NCBI RefSeq assembly: GCF_049999945.1
Contig: NZ_JBLYUB010000013.1
Location: 138,866-202,865, forward strand
Source of the DNA: Planosporangium spinosum
GTDB lineage: Bacteria; Actinomycetota; Actinomycetes; Mycobacteriales; Micromonosporaceae
Direction of reading: 5' to 3'
Length of the DNA stretch: 64,000 bases
The position numbers and the translations under genes were made by a program. Below the pieces are notes generated by a model. The model saw only the letters and a program-made list of their open reading frames with translations. It was not told the DNA's origin and searched no databases. Positions within the stretch are counted from its first letter, which is position 1. Every line of letters starts with the position of its first letter. Of this stretch, positions 53,495 through 63,876 are shown one piece after another.

Positions 53495-54660
53495 GTGTTA
53501 CGGCCCCGAAGGGGTTCCGGGCGGCCGGTGTGACCGCCGGGCTCAAAGCGTCGGGCAGTCCCGACGTCGCGCTCGTCGTCAACGACGGCCCGGACGTCAC
53601 CGCCGCCGGCGTGTTCACCTCCAACCGGGTGAAGGCCGCGCCGGTGCTGTGGAGCCAGCAGGTCCTGCGGTCGGGCTTCGTCCGCGCGGTCGTGCTCAAC
53701 TCCGGTGGCGCCAACGCCTGCACCGGCCCGCAGGGCTTCCAGGACACCCACCGCACCGCCGAGCACGTGGCGGCCCGGCTGACGGCCACCGCCCGGCAGC
53801 CGTTCGGCGCCGCGGACGTGGCGGTCTGCTCGACCGGCCTGATCGGGGAGCGGCTGCCGATGGACAAGCTGCTGCCGGGGGTGGACGCGGCGGTACGCGG
53901 CCTGGTGCGCGACGGCGGGCCGGCCGCCGCCGAGGCGATCATGACGACCGACACCCGGCCCAAGAACACCGTGCAGGCCGGCGAGGGCTACACCGTCGGC
54001 GGCATGGCCAAGGGCGCCGGCATGCTGGCCCCGGCCCTGGCCACGATGCTGTGCGTGCTCACCACCGACGCGGTGGCCGACTCGGAGACGCTCGACGTCG
54101 CGCTGCGGGAGGCGTGCCGGGTGACCTTCGACCGGCTCGACTCCGACGGCTGCATGTCGACCAACGACACGGTGCTGCTGCTGGCCAGTGGCGCCTCCGG
54201 AATCGAGCCGTCGGCCGAGGAACTGACCGCGGTCGTCACCGCGGCCTGCCACGACCTGGCGCAGCAGCTGCTCTCGGACGCCGAGGGTGCCACCAAGGAC
54301 ATCGCCATCGAGGTCACCGGAGCCGCGAGCGAGGCCGACGCGGTGGAGGTGGGCCGCTCCATCGCGCGCAACAACCTGGTCAAGTGCGCCTTCTTCGGCA
54401 ACGACCCCAACTGGGGGCGGGTCCTCGCCGCGATCGGCACCACGGCCGCGGAGTTCGACCCGGACGCGCTCGATGTGGCGATCAACGGGGTGTGGATCTG
54501 CCGGGGCGGCGCCGCCGGCGACGACCGGGCCAAGGTGGACCTGACCGGGCGCAAGATCGTGGTCCGGGTGGACCTGCACGCCGGGGACGCGGAGGCGACC
54601 ATCTGGACCAGCGACCTGTCGCTCGGGTACGTGCACGAGAACTCGGCGTACTCGTCATGA
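53491..54660 (+). CDS. argJ: bifunctional glutamate N-acetyltransferase / amino-acid acetyltransferase
   Basis: 389-residue self-cleaving enzyme that recycles acetyl from acetylornithine. PKGFRAAGVTAGLK at the start; STGLIGERLP; MTTDTRPKN; and the cleavage site in KGAGMLAPALATMLCVLTTD, where the Thr after Ala becomes the nucleophile. NNLVKCAFFGNDPNWGR is conserved. Its presence makes the cyclic pathway and explains why argE is absent. Overlaps argC and argB by 4 bases each. Confidence 0.95.
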   Translation: MSVTAPKGFRAAGVTAGLKASGSPDVALVVNDGPDVTAAGVFTSNRVKAAPVLWSQQVLRSGFVRAVVLNSGGANACTGPQGFQDTHRTAEHVAARLTATARQPFGAADVAVCSTGLIGERLPMDKLLPGVDAAVRGLVRDGGPAAAEAIMTTDTRPKNTVQAGEGYTVGGMAKGAGMLAPALATMLCVLTTDAVADSETLDVALREACRVTFDRLDSDGCMSTNDTVLLLASGASGIEPSAEELTAVVTAACHDLAQQLLSDAEGATKDIAIEVTGAASEADAVEVGRSIARNNLVKCAFFGNDPNWGRVLAAIGTTAAEFDPDALDVAINGVWICRGGAAGDDRAKVDLTGRKIVVRVDLHAGDAEATIWTSDLSLGYVHENSAYSS

Positions 54661-55541
54661 ACGGACGGGACCTGGGGATCGCCCTGGGCAAGGCGACCAC
54701 GCTGATCGAGGCGCTGCCGTGGCTGACGGAGTTCCACGGCGCGACGGTCGTGGTCAAGTACGGCGGCAACGCGATGGTCGACAACGAGCTGAAGCGGGCG
54801 TTCGCCGCGGACATGGTCTTCCTGCGGTACGTGGGGATCAAGCCCGTCGTGGTGCACGGCGGTGGGCCGCAGATCTCGGCGATGCTGGGGCGCCTCGACA
54901 TCGCCAGCGAGTTCCGCGGTGGCCTGCGGGTCACCACGCCCGAGGCGATGGACGTGGTGCGGATGGTCCTCGTCGGGCAGGTCGGCCGGGAGCTGGTCAA
55001 CCTCATCAACGGGTACGGGCCGTTCGCGGTCGGGATGTCCGGTGAGGACGCGCAGCTGTTCACCGCCGTGCGGCGGGCCGCGTTCGTCAACGGCGAGCCG
55101 GTCGACGTGGGTCAGGTCGGCGACGTCGCCGAGGTCAACACGTCGGCCATCACCGACCTGATCGAGGCCGGCCGGATCCCGGTGGTGTCGACGGTCGCGC
55201 CGGACGCCGACGGCGTCCTGCACAACCTCAACGCCGACACGGCCGCGGCCGCGCTCGCGGTCGCGCTCGGGGCGCGCAAGCTCGTCGTCCTCACCGACGT
55301 CGAGGGGCTGTACGCGAACTGGCCCGACACCGACAGCCTCGTCAGCCAGCTCACCGCGGCGGAGCTGGACGAGCTGATGCCGGAGCTGGAGTCCGGGATG
55401 GTGCCGAAGATGGAGGCCTGTCTGCGCGCGGTCAAGGGTGGCGTACCGGCGGCGCACGTCGTCGACGGCCGGGTGCCCCACTCCATCCTGCTGGAAGTGT
55501 TCACCTCGGAAGGGTTCGGAACGATGGTGGTGCCGGCATGA
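54657..55541 (+). CDS. argB: acetylglutamate kinase
   Basis: 294-residue amino-acid kinase. VVKYGGNAMVDNELKRAFA, VVHGGGPQISAML, the acetylglutamate site, and VLTDVEGLYANW; the C-terminal AHVVDGRVPHSILLEVFT segment is the arginine-sensitive end. The N-terminal helix needed for hexamer and arginine inhibition is present (GIALGKATTLIEALPWL). The stop overlaps the ATG of a micro-ORF repeat. Confidence 0.95.
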   Translation: MNGRDLGIALGKATTLIEALPWLTEFHGATVVVKYGGNAMVDNELKRAFAADMVFLRYVGIKPVVVHGGGPQISAMLGRLDIASEFRGGLRVTTPEAMDVVRMVLVGQVGRELVNLINGYGPFAVGMSGEDAQLFTAVRRAAFVNGEPVDVGQVGDVAEVNTSAITDLIEAGRIPVVSTVAPDADGVLHNLNADTAAAALAVALGARKLVVLTDVEGLYANWPDTDSLVSQLTAAELDELMPELESGMVPKMEACLRAVKGGVPAAHVVDGRVPHSILLEVFTSEGFGTMVVPA

Positions 55542-55617
55542 GCGAGCGCAGCGAGCGAATCGAACGGCTCAGTCGCGTGGTGCCTCATGGCGGCACGGAG
55601 CGAAGCGGAGTGTCGGC

Positions 55618-55621
<4 letters not shown>
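55538..55621 (+). repeat. intergenic micro-ORF repeat between argB and argD
   Basis: 27-codon ORF filling the gap exactly: MSERSERIERLSR at the ATG overlapping the argB stop, ending GGTERSGVSA with TGA overlapping the argD ATG. The 5' end ATGAGCGAGCGCAGCGAGCG and the 3' GGAGCGAAGCGGAG match the other copies. GGAG 8 bases before argD is its ribosome binding site. Confidence 0.8.
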
Positions 55622-56783
<1,162 letters not shown>

Positions 56784-56784
<1 letters not shown>

Positions 56785-57695
56785 TGATCCGGCACTTCCT
56801 GCGCGACGACGACCTGACCCCGGCCGAGCAGGCCGCCGTCCTCGACCTCGCCGCCACGCTCAAGGCCGACCGGTACGGCCACCTGCCGCTCGCCGGCCCG
56901 CAGTCGGTCGCGGTGATCTTCGAGAAGCAGAGCATGCGGACCCGTACCTCGTTCGAGGTCGGCATCGCCGAACTCGGCGGGCACGCGGTCATCATCGACG
57001 CTCAGTCCACCCACCTCGGCCGGGGCGAGACGATCGAGGACGCCGCGCGGGTGCTGTCGCGGTACGTGCGGGCCATCGTGATCCGCTCGCACGCCGACGC
57101 CCGGCTGGCGGCGCTGGCCGCCGGGTCGTCGGTGCCCGTGGTCAACGCGCTCACCGACGGCTTCCACCCCTGCCAGCTGCTGGCCGACCTGCTCACGATC
57201 CGCGAGCGCCTGGGCGGCACGGCCGGCCGGACGCTGGCCTACCTCGGCGACACCGCCAACAACATGGCCCACTCGTACCTGCTCGCCGGCGCGACCGCCG
57301 GCATGCACGTACGGCTGGCCGGCCCGCCCGGGTTCGACCCGGATCCGGCCGTCGTGGCGAAGGCGGCGCGGATCGCGGCCACCACCGGCGGCTCGGTCGA
57401 GGTCGGCCACGATGCGGGCGCCGCGGTGGCCGGCGCCGACGTGGTCGCCACCGACTGCTGGACGTCCATGGGGCAGGAGGGCGACGGGCTGGACCGGATC
57501 ACGCCGTTCCGGCCGTACCAGGTCAACGCGGAGCTGCTGGCCGGCGCCAAGCCGCACGTGGTGGTGCTGCACTGCCTGCCGGCGCACCGCGGCGAGGAGA
57601 TCACCGGCGACGTCCTCGACGCGAGCGCCGCCTGGGACGAGGCCGAGAACCGGTTGCACGCGCAGAAGGCCCTGCTGGCGTGGCTGCTGTCATGA
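56784..57695 (+). CDS. argF: ornithine carbamoyltransferase
   Basis: 303 residues. Carbamoyl phosphate site FEKQSMRTRTSFEVG, where the usual STRTR reads SMRTR; FHPCQLLADLLTI; GDTANNMAHS; the ornithine loop DCWTSMGQE; and HCLPAHRGEEI with the catalytic Cys. A Met at this place is also seen in other functional OTCases as far as I recall. GTG 56784 overlaps argD. argR follows with a 4-base overlap. Confidence 0.93.
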
Positions 57696-58261
57696 CCAGC
57701 GCACCGCAGACCAAGGCCGCCCGGCACGCCCGCATCGTCGCGTTGATCCGGGACCGCGCGGTGCGCTCCCAGACCGAGCTGGCCGAGTTGCTGGCCGCCG
57801 AGGGCACCCAGGTCACCCAGGCCACGCTGTCGCGCGACCTGGAGGAGCTGGGCGCGGTCAAGGTGAGCGGCGCGTACCTCATCCCGGAGGACGGCAACCG
57901 GCCGCTGCGCGCATCGGAGCAGGCGCCGGCCCGGCTGGTACGGCTGCTGCGCGAGCTGCTCACCGGCGCCGACGCCAGCGGTAACCTGGTCGTCCTGCGC
58001 ACCCCGCCGGGTGCCGCCCAGTTCCTGGCCAGTGCGCTGGACCGCTCCGGCCTACCGGACGTGGTCGGCACGATCGCCGGCGACGACACCATCCTGGTCG
58101 TCGCCCGGGACGTCACCGGCGGTCCGGCGCTCGCCGACAAGCTCGCCGCCTGGGGCCGCACCGACAACGGGCCCGCGGCCGGCACCCCCGATACCCCCGA
58201 CACCGCAGCCGCTCCCGGCGGCCCGCATACCACCCGTACAGATGAAGGGAGCCCGTCGTGA
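57692..58261 (+). CDS. argR: arginine repressor
   Basis: 189 residues. N-terminal winged helix (residues 8-75): HARIVALIRDRAVRSQTEL, VTQATLSRDLEELGAVKV. C-terminal hexamerisation domain with the arginine site GTIAGDDTILVVARD. The last 25 residues are a low-complexity Pro/Thr/Ala tail. It likely represses this operon at the site before argC. The stop overlaps argG. Confidence 0.94.
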   Translation: MTSAPQTKAARHARIVALIRDRAVRSQTELAELLAAEGTQVTQATLSRDLEELGAVKVSGAYLIPEDGNRPLRASEQAPARLVRLLRELLTGADASGNLVVLRTPPGAAQFLASALDRSGLPDVVGTIAGDDTILVVARDVTGGPALADKLAAWGRTDNGPAAGTPDTPDTAAAPGGPHTTRTDEGSPS

Positions 58262-59460
58262 CCGACCGGGTCGTGCTCGCGTATTCCGGAGGGCTGGACA
58301 CCTCCGTTGCCATTCCGTACCTCGCCGAGAAGACCGGCGCCGAGGTCATCGCGGTGGCCGTCGACGTCGGCCAGGGCGGCGAGGACCTGGCCGTCATCCG
58401 CCAGCGGGCGCTCGACTGCGGCGCCGTCGAGGCCGAGGTCGTCGACGCGCGCGAGGAGTTCGCCGCCGACTTCTGCCTGCCGGCGCTGCGCGCCAACGCC
58501 CTCTACATGGACCGGTACCCGCTGGTGTCGGCGCTGAGCCGGCCGCTGATCGTGCGTCACCTGGTGGCGGCGGCCAAGAAGTACGGCGGCACGATCGTCT
58601 CCCACGGCTGCACCGGCAAGGGCAACGACCAGGTGCGGTTCGAGGTGGGCATCGGCGCGCTCGCGCCCGACCTGAAGGTCATCGCCCCGGCGCGTGACTT
58701 CGCCTGGACCCGGGACAAGGCGATCGCGTACGCCGAGGAGAAGGGCCTGCCGATCGACGTGTCACACAAGTCGCCGTACTCGATCGACCAGAACCTGTGG
58801 GGCCGCGCGGTCGAGACCGGGTTCCTGGAGGACATCTGGAACGCGCCGATCGAGGACCTCTACAGCTACACCCAGGACCCGACGGTGGTCCGGGACGCCG
58901 ACGAGGTCGTGATCACCTTCGAGGCGGGCGTGCCGGTCGCGATCGACGGTGAGACCGTCACGCCGTACCAGGCCGTCGCCGAGCTCAACCGGCGCGCCGG
59001 CGAGCAGGGCGTGGGGCGCCTGGACATGGTCGAGGACCGGCTGGTGGGCATCAAGAGCCGCGAGGTGTACGAGGCTCCCGGCGCGATCGCGCTGATCGCC
59101 GCCCACCAGGAGCTGGAGAACGTCACGGTCGAGCGGGACGTGGCCCGGTTCAAGCGCACGGTCGACCAGCGCTGGGGCGAGCTGGTCTACGACGGGCTGT
59201 GGTTCTCGCCGTTGAAGAAGGCCCTCGACGCGTTCATCGCCGAGACCCAGCAGCACGTGTCCGGTGAGATCCGCATGGTGCTGCACGGGGGTCGGGCCAC
59301 GGTGACCGGCCGCCGTTCCGAGGCCAGCCTGTACGACTTCAGCCTCGCCACGTACGACGAGGGCGACATGTTCGACCAGTCGCTGGCCAAGGGCTTCGTC
59401 GACCTGTGGGGCCTGCCCAGCCGGCTGGCCGCCGCCCGCGACGCCCGCCTGGAGCAGTGA
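58258..59460 (+). CDS. argG: argininosuccinate synthase
   Basis: 400-residue ATP-pyrophosphatase enzyme. P-loop VLAYSGGLDTSVAI; SHGCTGKGNDQVRFE; YSIDQNLWGRAVE; EAPGAIALIAAH. GTG 58258 overlaps argR. A palindrome separates it from argH. Confidence 0.96.
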   Translation: MTDRVVLAYSGGLDTSVAIPYLAEKTGAEVIAVAVDVGQGGEDLAVIRQRALDCGAVEAEVVDAREEFAADFCLPALRANALYMDRYPLVSALSRPLIVRHLVAAAKKYGGTIVSHGCTGKGNDQVRFEVGIGALAPDLKVIAPARDFAWTRDKAIAYAEEKGLPIDVSHKSPYSIDQNLWGRAVETGFLEDIWNAPIEDLYSYTQDPTVVRDADEVVITFEAGVPVAIDGETVTPYQAVAELNRRAGEQGVGRLDMVEDRLVGIKSREVYEAPGAIALIAAHQELENVTVERDVARFKRTVDQRWGELVYDGLWFSPLKKALDAFIAETQQHVSGEIRMVLHGGRATVTGRRSEASLYDFSLATYDEGDMFDQSLAKGFVDLWGLPSRLAAARDARLEQ

Positions 59461-59475
59461 CCCGGTTTTATCGCG

Positions 59476-59522
59476 ATCTTGGTGAGTTTGACATCGTGGG
59501 GCGGTGTCGAACTCACCAAGAT
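59476..59522 (+). terminator. 18-bp palindrome between argG and argH
   Basis: ATCTTGGTGAGTTTGACA (59476-59493) against TGTCGAACTCACCAAGAT (59505-59522), 17 of 18 matched, 11-base loop. GATC-type outer end but AT-richer than other members. It would reduce argH expression if it works as a terminator. Confidence 0.5.
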
Positions 59523-59542
59523 TCACATAAGGAGCGTGAGGC

Positions 59543-60973
59543 ATGACCCAGACCGACGGACCGACGCGACTGTGGGGTGGCCGCTTTGCCGGCGGTCCGG
59601 CCGAGGCCCTCGCGCGCCTGAGCGTGAGCGTCCAGTTCGACTGGCGGCTCGCCCCGTACGACCTGGCCGCCTCCCGGGCGCACGCCCGCGTGCTGGCCCG
59701 GGCCGGTCTGCTCGACGCCGAGGAGCTGGGCCGGATCCTGGCCGCGCTCGACGACCTCGAGTCGGCCTGCGCCGCCGGTGAGTTCCGGCCGACGATCGAG
59801 GACGAGGACGTGCACACCGCCCTGGAGCGCGGCCTGCTCGAGCGCCTCGGCTCGCTGGGCGGCAAGCTGCGCGCCGGACGGTCCCGCAACGACCAGGTCG
59901 CCACCGACCTGCGGCTGTACCTGCGCGACCACGCCCGTGGCGTCGCTGCTCGGATCGTGGAGCTGGCCGACGCCCTCGTCGAGCAGGCCGGCCGGCACAT
60001 CGACACCCCCGCGCCGGGCTTCACCCACCTGCAGCCGGCGCAGCCGATCACGTTCGGCCACCAGCTCCTCGCGCACGTCCAGGCGCTGCTGCGCGACCTC
60101 GACCGGCTGCGCGACTGGGACCGCCGTACCGCCGTCTCGCCGCTCGGCTCCGGTGCGCTCGCCGGCTCGTCGCTGCCGCTGGACCCGGCTCTGGTCGCCC
60201 GGGAACTGGGCTTCGACGCGCCGGCCGCGAACTCGATCGACGCGGTCGCCGACCGTGACTTCGTCGCCGAGTTCCTGTTCGTGGCGGCCCTGACCGGCGT
60301 GCACCTGTCCCGACTGGGGGAGGAGGTCGTGCTCTGGACCACGCCGTCGTTCGGCTGGGTCGAGCTGGACGACGCGTTCGCCACCGGCTCGTCGATCATG
60401 CCGCAGAAGAAGAACTCCGACATCGCCGAGCTGGCCCGGGGCAAGTCCGGCCGGCTGATCGGGCACGTCGCCGGGGTACTGGCCATGCTCAAGGGCCTCG
60501 CGCTGGCGTACGACCGCGACCTGCAGGAGGACAAGGAGCCCGTCTTCGACGCGGTCGACACGCTGGAGCTGGTCCTCCCCGCGCTCGCCGGCATGATCTC
60601 CACGATGACGGTACGGGTGGACCGGCTCGCCGCGGCGGCGCCCCGTGGGTACACCCTGGCCACCGAGGTCGCCGACTGGCTGGTGCGCCGGGGCGTACCG
60701 TTCCGGGACGCGCACGAGATCACCGGCAAGCTGGTGATGATCTGCACCGCCCGGGACTGCGCGCTCGAGGACGTGTCCGACGACGACCTGGCCGCGTGCA
60801 GCCCGCACCTGACCCCCGAGGTCCGTGAGGTGCTGTCGGTACGCGGTGCGCTCGCGGCCCGGACCACGCCGGGCTCGACCGGCCCAGGGCCGGTCAGCGA
60901 GCAGTTCGCCGCCGTTTCCGACCGCCTGCAGGCGTGGCGGGAGTGGACCGCGCAGTCGGTCGTACCCCGGTAG
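59543..60973 (+). CDS. argH: argininosuccinate lyase
   Basis: 476-residue fumarase-superfamily enzyme releasing arginine and fumarate. RLWGGRFAGGPAEALARLS, GRSRNDQVATDLRLY, GFTHLQPAQPITFGH with the catalytic His, and the signature GSSIMPQKKNSD. ATG 59543 with AAGGAGCG upstream. Last arg gene. Confidence 0.96.
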   Translation: MTQTDGPTRLWGGRFAGGPAEALARLSVSVQFDWRLAPYDLAASRAHARVLARAGLLDAEELGRILAALDDLESACAAGEFRPTIEDEDVHTALERGLLERLGSLGGKLRAGRSRNDQVATDLRLYLRDHARGVAARIVELADALVEQAGRHIDTPAPGFTHLQPAQPITFGHQLLAHVQALLRDLDRLRDWDRRTAVSPLGSGALAGSSLPLDPALVARELGFDAPAANSIDAVADRDFVAEFLFVAALTGVHLSRLGEEVVLWTTPSFGWVELDDAFATGSSIMPQKKNSDIAELARGKSGRLIGHVAGVLAMLKGLALAYDRDLQEDKEPVFDAVDTLELVLPALAGMISTMTVRVDRLAAAAPRGYTLATEVADWLVRRGVPFRDAHEITGKLVMICTARDCALEDVSDDDLAACSPHLTPEVREVLSVRGALAARTTPGSTGPGPVSEQFAAVSDRLQAWREWTAQSVVPR

Positions 60974-61124
60974 CGGCGAGCGGCCGGTCGTCCCCAGCGC
61001 CGGCGGTCGGGGTACCGGCCGCCGGCGCCGCCGTCCCGCATCGCGACACGACCGGCCCTGCGCGCCGAGCGCTTGCCCTGGTCACCTACTGTCGAAGCGT
61101 ACTGTTGTATCGGCGGAGGGAAAT

Positions 61125-61394
61125 ATGGCCATGCACGCGCGGCGCAGATGGGTGCCGGTAGTCGCGACGTCCCCGCACGACCGGGTCGGCGTACTGCCGG
61201 CCGGGTGGTGGCCGGAGACCGCGGCGGCGTGGCCGACGAACCCGCGTTACGTGTCGTCGCGCGGCCCGCGCGACATCCAGCCGCCCACCGACCGGTTCTC
61301 CGCTGCCGAGACCTGCCACGAGGCCCTGCACCGGGACGCCACGATGCGGGCCGCCCTGCTCAACCGGGCCCGCCGGGCACCGCGTACGCACTGA
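61125..61394 (+). CDS. small protein of unknown function
   Basis: 89 residues, basic (many Arg and His), no signal peptide or membrane helix. Segments such as GVLPAGWWPETAAAWPTNPRY and FSAAETCHEALHRDATM suggest an aromatic-rich turn and a C-terminal helix. I recognise no family. ATG 61125 has GGAGGG 4 bases upstream; ATG 61131 is an alternative. The 151 bases between argH and this gene show nothing clear. Confidence 0.55.
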   Translation: MAMHARRRWVPVVATSPHDRVGVLPAGWWPETAAAWPTNPRYVSSRGPRDIQPPTDRFSAAETCHEALHRDATMRAALLNRARRAPRTH

Positions 61395-61449
61395 TCGCCC
61401 CGGCGGTACGGTCGTCGTCGACCGCACATTCACACCGGGGAGCGCGTAC

Positions 61450-62091
61450 GTGAGCCAGGACCTGGCCGACCTGCTGGCCGGCCCCGCCGAGGTGGCCGCA
61501 CCCGGGCTGCTCGGCTGCCTGCTGACGGCGGGCGGGGTGACGGTACGGCTGAGTGAGGTCGAGGCGTACGCCGGGACCGGAGGCGACCCCGCTTCGCACG
61601 CCCACCGTGGCCGCACCCCGCGCAACGAGGTCATGTTCGGCCCGCCGGGGTACGCATACGTCTACTTCACGTACGGCATGCACTGGTGCATGAACGTCGT
61701 CTGCGGACCCGCCGGCGAGGCGGCGGCGGTTCTGCTGCGGGCCGGTGCGGTCGTCGACGGCATCGAGACCGCCCGCGCCCGCCGCCGGCTGCGGGTACCC
61801 GACGACCGCCAGCTGGCCCGCGGCCCGGCCCGGCTGTGCGCGGCCCTGGGTATCGACCGGTCGGTGTACGGCACCTCCCTGCTCGGCGGGGGACCGGTCA
61901 CGCTGCACCCGCCCGCCGAGCCGGTACCGGCCGAGCTGATCCACGCCGGCCCCCGGGTCGGCGTGACCGGCGGGCACGACACCCCGTGGCGCTTCTGGAT
62001 CACCGGAGACCCGACGGTCAGCGAGTACCGCCGGCACGTACCGAAACGGACGGCGGGCGTCACCGCGCGTCCGACCCGCCCGGGTCGGTGA
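61450..62091 (+). CDS. mpg: 3-methyladenine DNA glycosylase (AAG/Mpg family)
   Basis: 213-residue base-excision repair enzyme. EVEAYAGTGGDPASHAHRG with the catalytic Glu; NEVMFGPPGYAYVYFTYGMH; MNVVCGP; GPARLCAALGID; and the C-terminal RVGVTGGHDTPWRFWITGD. All alkyladenine glycosylase blocks are present. GTG 61450 preceded by GGGGAGCG. tyrS follows after a hairpin. Confidence 0.92.
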   Translation: MSQDLADLLAGPAEVAAPGLLGCLLTAGGVTVRLSEVEAYAGTGGDPASHAHRGRTPRNEVMFGPPGYAYVYFTYGMHWCMNVVCGPAGEAAAVLLRAGAVVDGIETARARRRLRVPDDRQLARGPARLCAALGIDRSVYGTSLLGGGPVTLHPPAEPVPAELIHAGPRVGVTGGHDTPWRFWITGDPTVSEYRRHVPKRTAGVTARPTRPGR

Positions 62092-62154
62092 ACGCCGAGC
62101 GGGTGCGGGCCGGCCGGCGTCAGGGGCCGGCGCCGGGCCGTCGGAGCCGAACGG

Positions 62155-62195
62155 CCGGTCACAACCGGGTTCGGCGCGAAACCGGTTGTGACCGG
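62155..62195 (+). terminator. 14-bp palindrome between mpg and tyrS
   Basis: CCGGTCACAACCGG (62155-62168) and CCGGTTGTGACCGG (62182-62195) are exact inverse complements, 13-base loop. The right arm ends 28 bases before the tyrS start, and its TTGTGA could also be a -35 for GACAAT at 62211. Confidence 0.6.
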
Positions 62196-62223
62196 CGCGC
62201 ACCGATGGGGGACAATCGCGGAC

Positions 62224-63492
62224 GTGACCGACGTACTCGATGACTTGCAGTGGCGCGGCCTGATCGCGCTCTCCACCGACCTCGATGCCCTGCGGGCGGA
62301 GATGGCCCGTGGGCCGATCACCTACTACTGCGGCTTCGACCCCACGGCGCCCAGCCTGCACGTCGGTAACCTGGTTCAGATCCTCACCGTGCGCCGTCTC
62401 CAGCGGGCCGGCAACAAGCCCCTCGCCCTGGTGGGCGGCGCCACCGGTCTGATCGGGGACCCGCGCCCACAGTCCGAGCGGACCCTCAACTCGCGTGAGA
62501 CCGTTGCCGGCTGGGTCGACCGTATCCGCGCGCAGATCGAGCCGTTCCTGGACTTCGACGGCGAGTACGCCGCCCGGATGGTCAACAACCTGGACTGGAC
62601 CGAGGGGTTGTCGGCGCTGGACTTCCTGCGCGACGTGGGCAAGCACTTCCGGGTCAACAACATGCTCGCCAAGGAGGCCGTCAGCGCGCGGCTCAACTCC
62701 GATGCCGGGATCAGCTACACGGAGTTCAGCTACCAGATCCTGCAGGGAATGGACTTCCTGGAACTGTTCCGGCGGTACGGCTGCCGCTTGCAGACCGGTG
62801 GCAGCGACCAGTGGGGCAACCTGACCGCGGGTAGCGACCTCATCCGCCGGGTCACCGGGGAGTCGGCGCACCTGCTGGCGACGCCGCTGGTGACGAACGC
62901 GGCCGGGGAGAAGATCGGGAAGTCCACCGGCGGCGGCAACCTCTGGCTCGACCCGGAGATGACCAGCCCGTACGCGCTCTACCAGTACTTCATCAACGTC
63001 GACGACGCGACGGTCGGGCAACTGTTGCGGATCTTCACGTTCCTGGACCGGGAGGAGATCCTGGCCCTGGAGAAGGAGACCGCCGAGCGCCCCGCCGCCC
63101 GCGTCGCCCAGCGGCGCCTCGCCGAAGAGGTCACCCGACTGGTACACGGCGAGGAGGAGACCCGCGCGGTCATCGAGGCCAGCAAGGCGCTGTTCGGCCG
63201 GGGGGACCTCGAATCGCTGCCGCCGAGCACACTGCGGGCCGCGCTGGCCGAGGCCGGTCTGGCCGAGATCCAGGGCTCGCTGCCGCCGGTCGCGGCGCTG
63301 CTGAAGGAGTCCGGCCTGGTCTCGAGCATGAACGAGGCCCGGCGCACGATCGCCGAGGGCGGTGCCTACATCAACAATGAGCGGGTGACCGACGCCGAGG
63401 CCGCCGTACCCGACGACGCGCTGCTGCACGGACGGTGGCTGGTCCTGCGCCGGGGTAAGAAGACGATCGCCGGGGTCGAGCTGGTCCGGTAA
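62224..63492 (+). CDS. tyrS: tyrosyl-tRNA synthetase
   Basis: 422-residue class I synthetase. YYCGFDPTAPSLHVGNL (HIGH variant HVGN), the tyrosine site YTEFSYQILQGMDF, GGSDQWGN, KIGKSTGGG (KMSKS variant), and a C-terminal S4 RNA-binding domain from about 350 (VSSMNEARRTIAEGGAYINN). GTG 62224 sits 7 bases after GACAAT with no ribosome binding site, so a leaderless start is likely; no T-box is seen. Confidence 0.95.
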   Translation: MTDVLDDLQWRGLIALSTDLDALRAEMARGPITYYCGFDPTAPSLHVGNLVQILTVRRLQRAGNKPLALVGGATGLIGDPRPQSERTLNSRETVAGWVDRIRAQIEPFLDFDGEYAARMVNNLDWTEGLSALDFLRDVGKHFRVNNMLAKEAVSARLNSDAGISYTEFSYQILQGMDFLELFRRYGCRLQTGGSDQWGNLTAGSDLIRRVTGESAHLLATPLVTNAAGEKIGKSTGGGNLWLDPEMTSPYALYQYFINVDDATVGQLLRIFTFLDREEILALEKETAERPAARVAQRRLAEEVTRLVHGEEETRAVIEASKALFGRGDLESLPPSTLRAALAEAGLAEIQGSLPPVAALLKESGLVSSMNEARRTIAEGGAYINNERVTDAEAAVPDDALLHGRWLVLRRGKKTIAGVELVR

Positions 63493-63538
63493 CCGCCAGG
63501 ACGAGGCGGGACTGGCGCCCGCCAGCGAGGTGTTGGGC

Positions 63539-63574
63539 GTGCCTGCCGCCGTCCGCGAGGACGGCGGCAGGCAC
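63539..63574 (+). terminator. 16-bp perfect hairpin after tyrS
   Basis: GTGCCTGCCGCCGTCC (63539-63554) and GGACGGCGGCAGGCAC (63559-63574), loop GCGA. No U tract, but very stable. Confidence 0.7.
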
Positions 63575-63754
63575 GGATCCCGGAGGCTGTCAGGGCCGCC
63601 GGGACTCCATTCCGACGTCGTGGCGTTTGACCTTCGCTGCCGCCCGGTTGTGCGCCTGGTGCGCGCGCCGGTGGCCGGGAATGCCACTCGGGGAACCGGC
63701 GTCGAACCGGGGATTGTCCGGTCCGTGCCGACGATGTCGGTGCGGGATGGACCC

Positions 63755-63785
63755 GCCGGCCGGGGATTAAAGTTCCCCGGTCGGC
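63755..63785 (+). terminator. second hairpin downstream of tyrS
   Basis: GCCGGCCGGGG (63755-63765) with CCCCGGTCGGC (63775-63785), one G-U pair, loop ATTAAAGTT. It may shield the promoter that follows. Confidence 0.45.
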
Positions 63786-63811
63786 GCTGTACCAACGGTT
63801 CATCCGGCACA

Positions 63812-63827
63812 CGTCACGGATGTGACG
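63812..63827 (+). promoter_or_regulatory. 16-bp operator-like palindrome upstream of a strong promoter
   Basis: CGTCAC-GGAT-GTGACG is a perfect inverted repeat 20 bases upstream of the -35 at 63847. Size and symmetry suit a dimeric regulator. Confidence 0.4.
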
Positions 63828-63846
63828 CGGGACAAGGTCGGCAGAT

Positions 63847-63876
63847 TTGACGATCGGGATCCGGACCGCGTAATTT
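63847..63876 (+). promoter_or_regulatory. strong housekeeping-type promoter at the window end
   Basis: TTGACG (63847-63852), 18-base spacer, TAATTT (63871-63876): the best match to a primary sigma promoter in the window. The 124 bases after it have no start codon with a good site and contain short stems (for example GGAGATCATCTC). It may drive an rRNA or other stable RNA operon beyond the window. The rest of 63493-64000 shows no gene. Confidence 0.6.

Noticed and set aside
62092..62223. T-box leader before tyrS
   Set aside because: No specifier loop or T-box consensus; the interval has one palindrome and a leaderless-type start.
63530..63850. 106-codon frame downstream of tyrS
   Set aside because: It runs through two stable hairpins, has no ribosome binding site and no recognisable protein features.
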